The notes beneath the pieces are model-generated. The model had not been told where the DNA came from, ran no database searches, and was given only the letters and a program-made list of their open reading frames with translations. This document shows positions 45,784 to 57,031 of a stretch of 64,000 bases of DNA, piece by piece. The position numbers and the translations under genes are program-made. Source of the stretch: Chrysaora quinquecirrha (lineage: Eukaryota; Cnidaria; Scyphozoa; Semaeostomeae; Pelagiidae); NCBI GenBank assembly GCA_014526335.1, contig JACTAT010000045.1, forward strand, positions 289,850 to 353,849. The letters run 5' to 3'. Numbering within the stretch: the first letter of the stretch is position 1; each line of letters opens with the position of its first letter.

Positions 45784-45985
45784 CACAGATGTTAAATAAT
45801 AAAAGAGGTTCAATAGTTCAAGTCAACAAATCAATTCAATTCAATAATTCAATTCGATAATTCAGTAATTCTATTCAACAATTCAATAATTCAATTCAAC
45901 AATTCAATAATTCTATTTAACAATTCAATTCAGCAATTCAATTCAATAATTGAAATCAATAAATTTATTCAATAATTCAATTCAA
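45779..45985 (+). repeat. Direct repeat, right copy, with AATTCAATT tract
   Basis: It matches 44475-44580, then expands into AATTCAATA/AATTCAATT low-complexity sequence. Confidence 0.75.
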
Positions 45986-46516
45986 CAGAGAGTTTGTCCC
46001 ATGCGTAGAATACGCTCAACTGGAGTCTAAAATTGTAAATCAATCTTTTGAAGCTATAATTTTTCAAGCCTAAATGGAGACGGGGCTATAATTTTTGAAG
46101 CCTAAATGGAGACGGGGCTATAATTTTTTAAGCCTAAATGGAGACGGGGCTATAATTTTTGAAGCCTAAATGGAGACGGGGCTATAATTTTTGGAGTCTA
46201 AATGGAGATGGAGCTATAATTTTTGGAGCCTAAATGAAGACGAGGCTATAATTTTTGAAGCCTAAATGGAGACGGAGCTATAACTATTGCAAACATAACA
46301 TACAACATCTATCGATTCGGTCGAAATAATAAAGAAATCATGGAATGGAACAATGCGGGAAATAGTTTCATAACTTTTAACGATGGTGTTTTATACAAGG
46401 GGGTGATATTGAAAGGCAGATTGCCATGTTGTTTTAAACATAGAAGAATTTGGGTACCTAAAACAACAACACACAACCCTCTAGAAGATCTACAAGAACA
46501 TTTAACAATATTAATT
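45986..46516 (+). pseudogene. Inverted duplicate of the 46.5-46.95 kb gene, disrupted
   Basis: The plus strand repeats blocks of the minus gene: GAGAGTTTGTCCC...GAGTCTAAA (45986), the 32-bp expansions, then TCTATCGATTCGGTCGAAAT, ATCATGGAATGGAA and AGAAGAATTTGGG. Stops occur near 46010, and the block of tandem repeats splits it. Its ORF 46340-46522 is a fragment. Confidence 0.6.
46050..46283 (+). repeat. 32-bp tandem repeat, about seven copies
   Basis: The unit begins GCTATAATTTTTGAAGCCTA and ends with AATGGAGACGGG. Copies are nearly identical near the left and drift at the right. The unit derives from the coding sequence around ESKWRRSYNY in the right arm gene. Confidence 0.85.
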
Positions 46517-46522
46517 AATTAA

Positions 46523-46946
46523 TTAGATTAAATTCATACCTCTTAGAAATGTAAACTGTTCTTGCAGTTCTTCCAGGGGGTCGTGTGACGTCGCTCTTGG
46601 CGCCCCAAATTCTTCTATGTTTCTACATTCTACTTCAATCTTCTGGCACACCTGCTTTTCGATGTCACCACCTTTATAGAGCACCAACCCTACATAATTC
46701 CATTCCATGATTTCTTTATCATTTCGACCGAATCGATAGATGCTGTATGTTATGTTTGCAATAGTTATAGCTACGTCTCCATTTAGACTCCATTTGGCTA
46801 TATTCTATGCAGGGGACAAACTCCCTTACAAAACTCGTCTCGCCATCATCGAGTAAAACAGCCATCTTTCGTATGCATTTGTGACTGTCGTTTATTTGAA
46901 TGTACTCAATGTCAAACAAAGCAATTCGTGACATTCTAGAAAACAA
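46523..46946 (-). pseudogene. Unknown minus gene; possible DEDD-exonuclease-like fold
   Basis: It starts MSRIALFDIEYIQIND (ATG near 46934) and needs a shift near 46730 to go on through YRFGRNDKEIMEWN to the end SHDPLEELQEQF. FDIE could be an Exo I motif and the HDPLEEL region an Exo III-like motif; this is weak and untested. The inverted duplicate lies directly below it. Confidence 0.4.
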
Positions 46947-47750
46947 GGTGGACTAAAAGATGTTAAAAATTGCTTGAAATTAATAGGGTGGTTCAAAGCA
47001 TGTTTGCTATCCTAGTTCATCAAAAAGATCGAATAATAAAACACGAACTTAACGGGGCCTTGATGAGCAGCATTAGCTGTCTACCAAGGGTCTCCCGGGT
47101 TCAAGAATTTCTCGTACATGGAAAAGTCTTCAGCCACCTGTTCTGAAACTCACCAAACGGCTGTTGTAACGAACGGCCTACTAATCCTACGCTGCACGAG
47201 GGCTCGACACAATCTCTCATGACATTGGCCAGAGCATTCGTCAATAGCCTTTCGAGTCTGAGAGAGGTGGTGTTAATTAGACGATAAAAATAATGAACAT
47301 TGTTTAATCTTGCTAGTTTTATGAAATTGAATAATTCGAGTGTTCACATAAAATTCTGCAATAAAAATTACATACCTGATTTCTTCGATGAACAACTAAA
47401 AAATAAAGAATTAGAAATTTAGTTGAAAGAATTGAAATGAAGACTAAGAATTGAATTAAAGTGAAGGATTCTAGGCCCGGTCGGGTCTCGAAGCTTCATA
47501 AGTTTCACGGCTTTTAGAATAAGTTTCGGTCAAACAAATAAAAATGAAACATCCTTAAATAAACAAGAAATAGTTATTATAAGTTTAAATGATAAGAAAA
47601 CTACATTTCTAGCACTTTTCTGAGAAAAAGTAGAGAAAAGCTAAAGGTACTTACCAAAATTCTATGAAATTTTCCAAGAGTGTTTGCATTTGCTGACGTG
47701 ACGCAAATATTAATTTTTCCCGCGATAAAATCCTCGTCACGTGACGCGTT
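46947..47750. other. No gene seen
   Basis: Spacer between the minus and plus gene blocks, AT-rich; no ORF I can support. Confidence 0.35.
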
Positions 47751-47775
47751 ATCATTGAATGACTCTCTGAAGAAG

Positions 47776-47985
47776 GGTAGATCTGATTGGTTGATTGATT
47801 ATGTTTCCAACTTACAGCGATTTGATTGGTTAAAACTCTTGTTTCCAAGGTTTCTATGAAGAAGAAGACAAGGTCTAGCTTACAGCGATTTGATTGGTTA
47901 AAACTCTTGTTTCTAGAAAGTTCTGAAGAAGACTAGGTCTAGCTTACAGCGATTTGATTGGTTAAAACTCTTGTTTCCAAGGCTT
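47776..47985 (+). promoter_or_regulatory. Tandem CCAAT-box upstream repeats
   Basis: CTTACAGCGATTTGATTGGTT occurs three times (about 47812, 47878, 47942) with AAAACTCTTGTTTC after it. The middle unit ends in TTCTAGAAAGTTC, a three-module heat-shock element. Lies 100-300 bp upstream of the RING gene. Confidence 0.6.
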
Positions 47986-48089
47986 CTTCGAAGGCTTTTA
48001 GAAACACACAAAACTGTTGAGTTTGTTGTTTTTATTTTGCTTCAACCTACTGCGACCTGTTTTGTTTAGTTGCAAGTCTCGAAGAAAAG

Positions 48090-48833
48090 ATGATTGGAGC
48101 AAGAAGAGCAATTGTCAGCATGCAGCAAATGATCAGACTGCAACCAGGAGAGTAAGTATTTCAGAACAACTGCTCCATTTGTCTAACAACTGAGTTGGAT
48201 GACGCTTACTACTCGAGATGCCAGCAGTGTGAGCAGATGCATAAGCCAGTAAGTTGTTTCAAGCATTCACTTAGGCCTGTAATAATTATTTCAAACATTC
48301 GTTTATCCTAATTATTTCAAGTATTTATTTCTGTCGTTTTTATTTCAGATGGCGTTTAAGAATTAATTCATGCCCGTTATGTAGATTCACACCATACAAT
48401 GCTGATATCCTAGGATAATTTGTAAAAGCATAATTTATACTCATTTAAATACACTTGTAAGACTGGAAAGATCTTCTCATATAAATATTCTCTTTATTAT
48501 TAGATTGCTGCTACTCAAGCACCAGCACAACCTTCAGAACCTATAATATTTCAACCTTCAGAATCTGGGTCAGCGGAACCCATAATGCATGATGCAATGA
48601 CGCAAACAGTGCTTCAAGAGTTAACAGACAGAGCATTCAACACTGTCGACGATGATGTTGACACAGATACCGGCAGTGTTGGTCAAGATTTTACCGAACT
48701 AGAGGGTGACGCTGATGACGATAGTGATGATTGTGATGATGATGATGATGATTGTCGCAGTAGTGAAATTAGTCTGGATGATATGATGTTAAATGATGAC
48801 GATATGATGATAACTTGTTACTCTCTATGGTAG
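48090..48833 (+). pseudogene. RING-finger protein with acidic tail, three exons, broken
   Basis: The ATG 48090 opens 21 codons, then an in-frame TAA (48153) sits inside GTAAGTATTTCAG, which looks like a donor joined directly to an acceptor. The same frame then gives CSICL and CQQCEQMHKP up to a donor GTAAGT (48249). After the acceptor TATTTCAG (48348) the RING ends as SCPLCR, but one base out of frame. A third exon (acceptor near 48503) gives a Pro/Ser/Gln stretch and a long Asp-rich tail to TAG 48831. Cys/His order suits a RING-type E3. Confidence 0.5.
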
Positions 48834-48961
48834 CAGACAATTTCCCAGAGTGAATAATGCTAAGTGTTACTCAATCATCTCAATTAATGAAGTTGATGAC
48901 TTACAAATATCTTTCATCTCAAATCTCTTATAAATACAATGCATGCACCTAGTAATTAAAG

Positions 48962-49257
48962 ATGGGTAAGCGTAAGAGGCAGGATAGAAAGAAACAGCGT
49001 ATAAAGCGACGGCACATAAAGAGAATTAGGGGTAAAGGCCTTTTTAAAAACCTTCAAAATTGGATCGTCAAAACAGCGATTGGGATTACACCATTACCAG
49101 GCTTACAGCGCGAATCGAAACCGAGAATTAGGAAAAAGGGGTGGTAAAAAGATAAACCGTTACAATTTATCCCTAGAGAAGTCTGGAGAGCTGCGGGGGT
49201 ACCAAAGAAAACGCTGGATAAATTCGCATATGCTAAAAAATCCGATTTCAAATAATG
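48962..49257 (+). pseudogene. Basic core-like protein 1, one in-frame stop
   Basis: It starts MGKRKRQDRKKQRIKRRH and has a hydrophobic patch (IVKTAIGITPLPGL). A TAA lies at 49145-49147. The same frame continues with PREVWRAAGVPKKTLDKF to TAA 49255-49257, overlapping the next ATG. Basic N-terminus with a short hydrophobic segment resembles small virion core or minor capsid proteins; family not proven. Confidence 0.45.
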
Positions 49258-49669
49258 GCATCCCTTGCAGGAACTATTATTGCTTCAATGATTATTGATG
49301 ATATGTTAAAAAATGATGGTGGACAGGAAGCAACCGAGTTGATGAGAGGTGGTTATAAAAGGAAGTCAACATTAGAAAATTCTAGAAAGATGGGGTCCGT
49401 ATTAGCGCGAGCAGCAGTTAGACAAGCAATTAAGCAAGGAGGAAGAGCAGTGACTAGAAATATTAGCAAATAAGCCGTAAAGAAATTCGCATTAAAAGGA
49501 GCAAAAGCAGCTGCAAAAGGCGGTGCCATAGCTGCAACTGGTTTAGGTGTTGAGACTGGTTTAAGAAAATTAGCCGGTGGGGGTGTGAGAAGAAAGCGTA
49601 GAAAGCGACTTAATGGTGGTAGGAAAACAACCAGAAAACGTAAACGAAAGAAGAGAAAAACTGTTTGAA
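49255..49669 (+). pseudogene. Basic core-like protein 2, one in-frame stop
   Basis: The ATG is at 49255, in the ATAATGG overlap with the previous gene. It encodes MASLAGTIIASMIIDDML and then increasing Arg/Lys. An in-frame TAA is at 49471-49473. The frame continues through an Ala/Gly-rich part (AAAKGGAIAATGLG) to an Arg/Lys tail (TTRKRKRKKRKTV) and TGA. The alanine-rich then very basic layout is like viral DNA-condensing proteins. Confidence 0.45.
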
Positions 49670-49699
49670 CTAACCATAGTATAATATTTGCCATCTAAT

Positions 49700-49868
49700 G
49701 TTCCAGAAAGTTCCACAAGATTCTAGAAACAAGAAATACTGCAATCTGATTGGTTAATAATTCAAACGTTACGTTCGATCTATCTTTAAAATCGATGCGC
49801 AAAATCAAATCAGTTCAGTTGTAACAAGTTGTTGTAGAGTGCGGAGCTTAAAAAATCATTAAAGAGTC
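49700..49868 (+). promoter_or_regulatory. Heat-shock-like and CCAAT spacer
   Basis: TTCCAGAAAGTTCC and TTCTAGAA (49700-49732), then CTGATTGG (49746), lie upstream of the ATG at 49869, the same combination as at 45.4 kb. Confidence 0.55.
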
Positions 49869-50492
49869 ATGGCTGCAATTTATGAAGTTAGAGATGAAGA
49901 GGGCCTAATTAAGTCATCATTTGCTGTCCAACCCGGTTCTAACAAATGGTTGTTAGTGGTGAAAGATAAAATTAAAGATGGATTAGCTGTTAAATCAATG
50001 GGTATTTCTCATGCAGCACTGTCTCGTATCTTAGAAATAGTTGGTGAAAACATAAACGATCAATTACAGTTCCGCGGAGAAGATGCTGAAAGTCTGTTTG
50101 AGAAGAGCAAAGCACACATTCAATCAAGGCAGTACATTGGTAGGATCACACAGTTTCTAATACTATACACTGAAGTTTTGAGTAAAGAAGAAGCGTATGA
50201 GGATAAGCTGGAAATCTATTTGCAGAAAAATGGTGATTTCCCTCTACGACTCTGTCTTGGAATCCGAAGATGGAAGAATGAGAAGCCATCAAAGACGGGA
50301 ATAAATCTAAAAGAAGAAATGCTGAAAGCATTACATGGAAAGGTTGCTGATCTGAAAATGCTTAAACCTCAATCACGGAAAAGACCAGCGAGTGATGATG
50401 ATGATGAGCAGATTCAAAAGAAGAAAAAGAAACAAGAAGAAGATCCGGCAAAGATTGATGTTCAAGTGCAAGAAGCATATGATTTAACTTAA
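49869..50492 (+). pseudogene. Lys/Glu-rich unknown protein, N-terminal part
   Basis: The ORF (207 codons) starts MAAIYEVRDEEGLIKSSF, carries ISHAALSRILEIVGE and ends in an Asp/Lys-rich segment (SDDDDEQIQKKKKKQ). From 50482 the sequence is LINE, so the last codons and stop are foreign. The rest of the gene lies at 51009-51390 in the matching frame. The charged middle could be a nuclear localisation signal. Family unknown. Confidence 0.5.
50471..50481 (+). repeat. 11-bp target duplication, left copy
   Basis: AGAAGCATATG, repeated at 51009-51019. Confidence 0.75.
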
Positions 50493-51008
50493 ATGATGTT
50501 TGGCAAAGTCGTATCAACATTAAAGAGAAAATGCAGATTTTTAATGCCTTCATAAGAAGCGTATATATGTATAACACCTGTCTATGGACAATGCCAAAAA
50601 CACGAGCAAATAAAATAGACGCCACCCAAAGAAAACTTCTGCGAAAAGCCCTCAACATTAAGTGGCCAAATAAGATATCAAATGAAGAGCTTATGGATCA
50701 AACACAGCAAGAACCCTGGTCCAACATCATTAGAAGACAAAGAATAAGGTGGTTGGTTCATGCACTCAGACTCCCTGAAGATACGCCATGTCGTCTAGCA
50801 ATTGAAGAATCAAAAAGAATAGTTAAAAGACCTCAAGGGCATCCTATCTCCACCTGGTTTGCAGAAGTCACAAAAGACTTACAAGAAAAACAAATAAAAA
50901 TTGATGAATTCGAAAAACTAGCTTCCGATAGAATGATTTGGAGAGCAATAGTTGCAAAATTTTGAATTTACTGCAATGTTTACAGACGAAAAAGCAGAAA
51001 GAAGAAGA
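50482..51008 (+). mobile_element. 5'-truncated LINE 3' end
   Basis: The ORF 50531-50965 holds a LINE C-terminal region (LRKALNIKWPNKISNEEL, WLVHALRLPEDTP). It ends in AAAGAAGAAGAAGAAG, a GAA-type tail, and is flanked by AGAAGCATATG. It inserted into the virus-like ORF. Confidence 0.8.
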
Positions 51009-51390
51009 AGAAGCATATGCCGAAATTCTCCTGAAATACATTTTCAACAAAGCAAAAGAGCATTGTGAAAAGTGTGCAACTACAGAGATGTGGGCAAAAC
51101 AAATTGATGCTGCTGATCATAAGCAAGATTGTATGGTACATCATGCTTTTAGATTTCTATCATTTCATGTTAGCTATGTCAACTCCGACATGCTGCCTGA
51201 AGGGAAAGAATCGTTTAAGAAATCAATGTTTGATGAGCTGAAGAAGAAGAGTGGTCGACTGAATCAAACAATCAAATCCAGAGTTGAAAATCTGCATGAT
51301 GAATTATCTCATCAAAGTCTCTTCACATCGATGTACCTGTTGCAAATATTGAGCAGAAAAATAAACAATTTAATCATGGCATTTGCCTAG
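51009..51390 (+). pseudogene. Lys/Glu-rich unknown protein, C-terminal part
   Basis: After the LINE tail the frame is open to TAG 51388. It has EHCEKCATTEMW, then a helical region (HAFRFLSFHVSYVNSDML). Counting the 11-bp duplication once puts it in the same frame as 49869, so the LINE is the only break. Confidence 0.5.
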
Positions 51391-51826
51391 ACTGAACGTT
51401 GTTATACAGTTGTTATTCATGAGATGTTTAAAATTAGGTGAACATTAGTTTGATGTTATAGATATTAGTTTTATGTTATAGCTAGATGTAAATATTATCA
51501 TACTACCATCACCACACTAACACGCTTAAATCATCTTTATTTAAATCACCAATAAAATAAATTAGAATTAACGGTGTAATAGCATATTCTGCCTGATACT
51601 AAACAATTTTTTGTTTCCTTGGAAATCTTAACCCAAATATGATGGGGTTTCAGAAAAAAAATTGGTACTTGCACATTTTGGTGAAATGTCTTTATTAAAT
51701 AGGGGGTATTATAAAATGCTATGGGGGTGAAAAACTTCAAAAACATACAATAATCCCCCCCCCACAAAAGAGTATTGTTTTTAACCATTTCGAATCTTTT
51801 CTTTTTTCAGAGAAATGCTACTACAG
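51391..51826. other. No gene seen
   Basis: AT-rich with a C9 run near 51757. Intron or intergenic sequence left of the large transposon. Confidence 0.35.
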
Positions 51827-51834
51827 ATGCTGCT
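51827..51834 (+). repeat. 8-bp target duplication, left copy
   Basis: ATGCTGCT, repeated at 59582-59589. Confidence 0.85.
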
Positions 51835-51960
51835 AGGAGGGTGCCCGCGCCCCAGCCACTGGCCGGGGCATGGCCGGGGCTTGCCGGGGCCATTGGCCGG
51901 GATATTTTCGCAACTTTTCCATTTATTTTGTTGGCCCCAGCCAGCCCCGGCCAGAGATTA
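51835..51960. repeat. Left terminal inverted repeat, GC-rich
   Basis: Runs of GGCCGGGGC and GCCCCGGCC; inverted at 59519-59581. Bases 51961-52577 between it and the first gene are non-coding. Confidence 0.85.
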
Positions 51961-52577
51961 GCTTTCCGGTTCAATTTCTCACTTTCTTACTTTTTAATTA
52001 TCAAAAATATGTAACATGGTAGCTATCCCCTCTTGGTGTAAAAGATGTGCAAATGTTGTGAACAATTGTTAATACCATATATATCTTTTCGGAAAAATAT
52101 TAGTTTTTTCTCAAATATGTTCATAAAAAGTGAGGAAAGACCTTACTGGCATTAAACTACAACTTACAAGAACTAATAAAACACCTTGCTCAGATGGCTG
52201 TCACAGCAAGGAACCAAGCACCGAAAACATATCTGACCCTATACCAATGTTTGAAAATGTATATTTGACCTTATACCAATTTCCCATTCTTCAAACATGA
52301 AAATCGATAAAATGGAGACTGTTGCATATACCAAAATCGTGAAAAATTTACACCGTTCAGAGCGCCGCGTTTAAGTATTCAAATTAAGTATTCAGCCCCG
52401 GGATGGCTGTGCCAAATTATGTAAATATCATTATGCCAATTATGCTTCAACAGCATATTTCCTTGCAAAGTATTCGTGTGTCGTGTTGTCTCATCATTGT
52501 AAACAAAAAACGGGATAACACTACGTATAGACAGTATAACTACATTTCATATACAGAACAAATACACACCGTCTTTT

Positions 52578-55500
52578 CTAGCTACACTTAGAACACATCC
52601 ATTCACTTGGAATAGTAGAGAAAATACCAGTGCAGCATTTATGGTACAGTTTAACAGTGCATGCACTGTTGGCACACTCAATAACTTCATCAAAAGACAA
52701 GTCTCTTCCACAGGAGCAGTATTTGTGATTTTGTTGAAATTCCAATACCTCATGAGTAGAAACGCAGTCCTCACAATACCAATCTCCAGCGGGAAAAGAA
52801 TAAAGTCCTACGCATTCTAGATGGTACCATTCAACTTTACACGTCTCCTCATAACTGCACCCAATAAGAGCCTTTCTCCCTTTGCCTTCTGGTCTGCCAC
52901 AAGTGCACCAATGATTTTTCTCAAGACATCTTGGACAAAACTAGTCTCCTTTTGGAACAGTGTTCTCCGATAATCCAACACAAGATAAATGAAACCATCT
53001 GATACGACACATCCCAGAGCACTCTATTGTAATATCATGAGTAGCTGGCTTCCTACAAAAGCAATAGGCAAGTCCGTCATCATTTTCTTTCAGTTTATCT
53101 TCAGAAAAAAATGCTTCATCCTCATTAATTTTGATCTTCTCACTCAACTCCACGTAGTAACTGGGAAATTCTACCCATCTACGAACAGGAATAATATCTC
53201 TTTCTAGAAGTGTGGCTAAGTTGTAGTATCTCGGCCTGATTAGTCTAGGATTTGAAGTATAAATCATGTCTGACTTCTGCTTATACTGGACACAAGTGAA
53301 AAAAATGTCACCTGATGAATTTTCCTCTACTTCTTCAACAAAATTACTTCCTTTCCTTTTAAGCTTTAAAATTTCTACAAGTTGCCCTTGACGTAGGAGA
53401 ATGAAGCAACCGGCTTTCAATCCCTTTGCATTGGCCTTTCGTTCGCTCTCTTCCTTTGAACTGGCTAACATGAAACGTTTTACGTTTCTTGATCCTGATT
53501 GTCTGATATCCCCTCTTTGCTTCACCACAGTTACATACTTGCTTACAGTCATCTGTTGTCCATCAAATTTAACCCTTGGTTTGGCTTTCTTTTCCGCTTC
53601 CTTCGTAATGATGATATTCCCTGGCTCTTGTCAATAATCCCAGTGTTCTGTTCATCCGTTGTCAATGTCATATCTTGTGACGGACTCTTGAAGCTTGCTG
53701 GCAACAAACAATCTGGAAATCCCTCTTCCGAATTATTTTCTGATACTTTGTTTAGAAAATGTTTCAATCTCTGATCAGGGGACTTGACATGACAAAGTTC
53801 ATCGTCTGCAAGAACTTCTGCCATTCCCAGGCTTTGAAGAATTTCAGCGACTTTCTTATCCTCTAAATTTATCCCATATAGAAGCTCCTGTAGCGTCCAT
53901 GAGTTATTGAATAGATTTGGATGTTGCTCTCTCGTGGGAGAACTCGGATGCTTCCATCTGCTCTTGTTAGCAACATTACGATCTCGGTTTACTAGACCTC
54001 GCTGAAGAACGTCTTGATGGGCATCAACTCTTTTTCTCCGCATAGTATATTCCAGTACACAAAATTCGTCTGCGTTACCGAACATCCCTCTAATCTGACT
54101 GAAATAACTTTCAAGTGGATACTCGGAAAATCGCCAGGGCAGGAATGGCATTTGCGGAAAGAATAAACGAAAGCAGACAGCAAGTTGTGGCAAGGAGGAA
54201 CACATGATCAGAGTGTCCTTGTATAATTCTTCTGAAATAAAGTGTTCCCGCAAATTATATCCTGCTACCTCAAGGTATTTACGCCACAGTCTTATAACTT
54301 TGCAAACAAAATAGAGATTGCATATCCGTTCTATTACGGACAATTCCAATTTCCACCAGGCTTCAAATCCTCTCTTACCAATTAGAAGAAGCAATTCGGT
54401 ACCCTTCGACCATGGAACTTTCTTGATACCTTCAAATATGCGATCAGAGATTAACCTCTCCGCAGACCTTTGATCAGATTTATTATGGACACTTGTGTCA
54501 CTTTTTAAAAGTCCAAATTCTGGACCAAGATCATATAACTGAGAAAACAGTGCAGGGTATTTACCTAAAAATAATATCTTTGTGCTTAAAAATGAAATCT
54601 TCACAACTTTTCTTAACCAGTGACACTGGTCCTTACAGGGACTTCGAGGTATTCCTCCAATAACTGGGGCAAATGATGGGAAAACATCCGATAGGACTCA
54701 AATGAACAAGTAATACAGCACACAGCTTGTTTCATCAAGGCAGAATGGCTTATTGGCATCTTTTTTAATCTTTTGAGAGCCAAACTTGACAAGTTTCAAT
54801 TCATCATGACTGACAAAGAAGTGAAACATCTCAAACTTTGATGGTGCTCTTATCTTCCATCCTGCTTTTTCAGCATTCGTTAGTAAACTATTAATACCTT
54901 GATGTAAGGAACTGTCAGTAACATTTTTGATCTCGTTCTTGATTTCATATGCTCCCATTAGCATCATCTGTCGCCTGAATCTCGAGTCCCCATCTCCTAC
55001 AAATTGGATCAAAGGTAGTTTGAACAAATTAGCCAATCTAAGAAGACTGTAGGTTGCCATACAATTATCTTGACTTTGCAAGAATCTGTTATTAGTTGCT
55101 ATAGTAGCAACTTCGCACGCCTTCTTATCACTACATCCTGGGTTCAATGCAAGCGAATATATATAGGTAGCTCTCGGCCTTTTCAGAGCTTCGGCCTCTG
55201 CAAATTCTTTGTCAATGCATTCTTTGCTCAGATCGCTGCTGATTACAGGAAACGGGCTTATAGCTTCTATTCCGATGCCTTGCTTGCCAGACATTCCAAG
55301 AGCTTCCAAAAAAATCACTGTAATTTTCAAACTGGGCATATCCTATCCTATACAGTTGCTGATCTACTCCAGAAACTTCGCAGATTCCAAAAATGTCCTC
55401 TTTCATTTTCTTGCCCTGTTGAAATTTCAACCCAGAGAAGAATTCCTGGAAATTAAATGCAGAGGGGAGATTTCGCAATGTGACAAATCTCGGCATTGAT

Positions 55501-56782
55501 GACCAACCATAAAGCATATTGTCAATGTAGTTGAATTCAACGCTAATTTTCGTTGCCGTTTCATCCATCATGCAAGTCACAGGTTCGCATGAATCTAGAT
55601 TAATGACTGTACCATCTGTCCATGGCAGCACATCTACTCTGAAAACGTTTTCGGACAAAAGTGCATTGCTTGCTTTATGAATAATGTCCGTAAGCTCTTT
55701 ATTGCCATATAGTTTCGCTGCATTAACTACACTCTTTACTCTTAAACCAAATTCAGGATTACAACCTGACCCAAGCCATCTCATGACTGTAGACCTATGC
55801 AGGCCATTCAAATTGCTTGCAAGATTGTTATACTGTGAAACAGAAGAGTTAGTGAAGCGATCAATCCAAAAGTCACGCTCAATGTCATTATAATAATTGC
55901 ATTTACGGCCAGAATTCATGATTAGAGAGTTAAGAATACCTTTTTGCAACGGTTTGGATTTGAGAGTGCCCATTTCTTCAATCGAAATGAGTTTGTGTAC
56001 GTGCTCTGGCTGCCTTTTGAAAAAACTTAATTCCTTTTCGAGGCCTTGTGCTTTATTGTTTAAGGCTTCTTCAATTAACTGTTGTCTTTCTAACTCTTCC
56101 TTTTGTTTGTTTATTATGGACTTCAGATTTGCAGTTTCCACTAAGGCACTTATTTCTTTTTGGTTTGTGGCAATGTTTTGAATAGCTGCAACCTTAACTT
56201 CGTCTTCTAGATCCTCATCTTTACGTTTTGCAACTGACAATTGCTCAGCAAGAATGATGTTGAGTTTTCGTAATTCTTGGTTATCGACGAGAAGCTCCTT
56301 GATCTCTCCCTGGTTTGACTGTTGTTCCTGAATTATCAGATCAGCAACGTGCACTTCAATCCTATTTTCAGACTCCAACAGCTTTTTTTCATTGTTTGAA
56401 ATCTCATCACTCTGCTTATTTTCTTGTTCTGAACTTGTGATTTCTTCATCAGGCCTATGCACTACCAAGAAAATATACGAAATTTCGCAATTAGACTTTA
56501 TGAGGATCTTGGTAATTTAATGAGGATCAAATTAAGCTTAACAAATTTCGGTATATGTTAAACAACGTTAAAGGCAGAAAATTTACCTTCATATGTCTTA
56601 ATCGTGGTACTAGTGTCTGCCACTCGTGATTGAAAGCAGGAGTGTAATGTCCGATGTTGCCCTGTCCCTATGTTTTTGTTTATTTCATCATTGAGAAGTT
56701 GAGCCTTGCTTGGTCTACCTCGTAGTCGGTTAGTTTTTTCTTTGCAAACTCCATCGCTTTCTAGCAATGAAGTTCTCTTCAT
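52578..56782 (-). pseudogene. P-like transposase candidate with AT-hook, coiled coil and three PHD fingers
   Basis: Exon 56587-56782 (ATG 56782) has an AT-hook RLRGRPSK and ends CATATGAAG/GTAAAT. The next exon (from 56461, acceptor TTGGTAG) gives a long coiled coil, then a core with MMDETATKISVEF, FVGDGDSRFR and, further on, SEYPLESYFSQIRG. These suit the D, D and E positions of a P/THAP9-type RNase H fold (inference). Frame breaks: an A7 run at 55308-55314, 54.6-54.7 kb (possibly an intron), and near 53625. The C-terminus has three PHD-like fingers: YCFCRKP, WCTCGRP and YCSCGRD starts, each with a later HLSC, HLEC or HKCC pair. Finger one has TAG at 52941-52943 in place of the Trp seen in finger two (GDWYC). 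Confidence 0.55.
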
Positions 56783-57031
56783 GGCTGCTACAGCACAATA
56801 ACATACATGATATGAAGTGATTTAAAATATCGAATATTCCAACGAACATGTGTTTTTCAAAACAGCCTCGTTTCTATCAATGTTGGGCGGGAAAAAGCTA
56901 AGGCAGGTTAAGGCGACAATTATCCTCCCGTCGGCATCGTAGCTTTTCTCAGGAAACAACAAAAGGAGCTAAACTGAGCTAAAGGTGAATTAAGACAAAA
57001 GAAAGGGAGCAAGCGACAAGACAGACCCATC
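56783..57031. promoter_or_regulatory. Divergent promoter region (249 bp)
   Basis: It separates the start codons of the minus transposase gene and the plus zinc-finger gene, so it must drive both. No TATA box is obvious. Confidence 0.5.

Larger units (their letters stand above)
44216..51390. mobile_element. Virus-like locus, family unknown, decayed
   Basis: Compact ORFs on both strands are separated by short promoter-like spacers: unknown minus genes at 44.7-45.26 and 46.5-46.95 kb, then plus-strand RING/acidic, two basic core-like, and Lys/Glu-rich ORFs. Very basic short proteins beside each other recall adenovirus/adintovirus-type core genes; that link is inference. No polymerase, integrase, hexon or packaging ATPase is visible. 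No terminal repeats were found, and both borders are approximate. Several ORFs have single stops, so this looks like an old endogenous copy. Confidence 0.4.

Noticed and set aside
47047..47120. tRNA gene (GGGTTCAAG T-arm-like stretch)
   Set aside because: No acceptor stem or A box that would fold with it.
51775..52014. ORF across the GC-rich repeat
   Set aside because: It reads through the terminal inverted repeat of the transposon.
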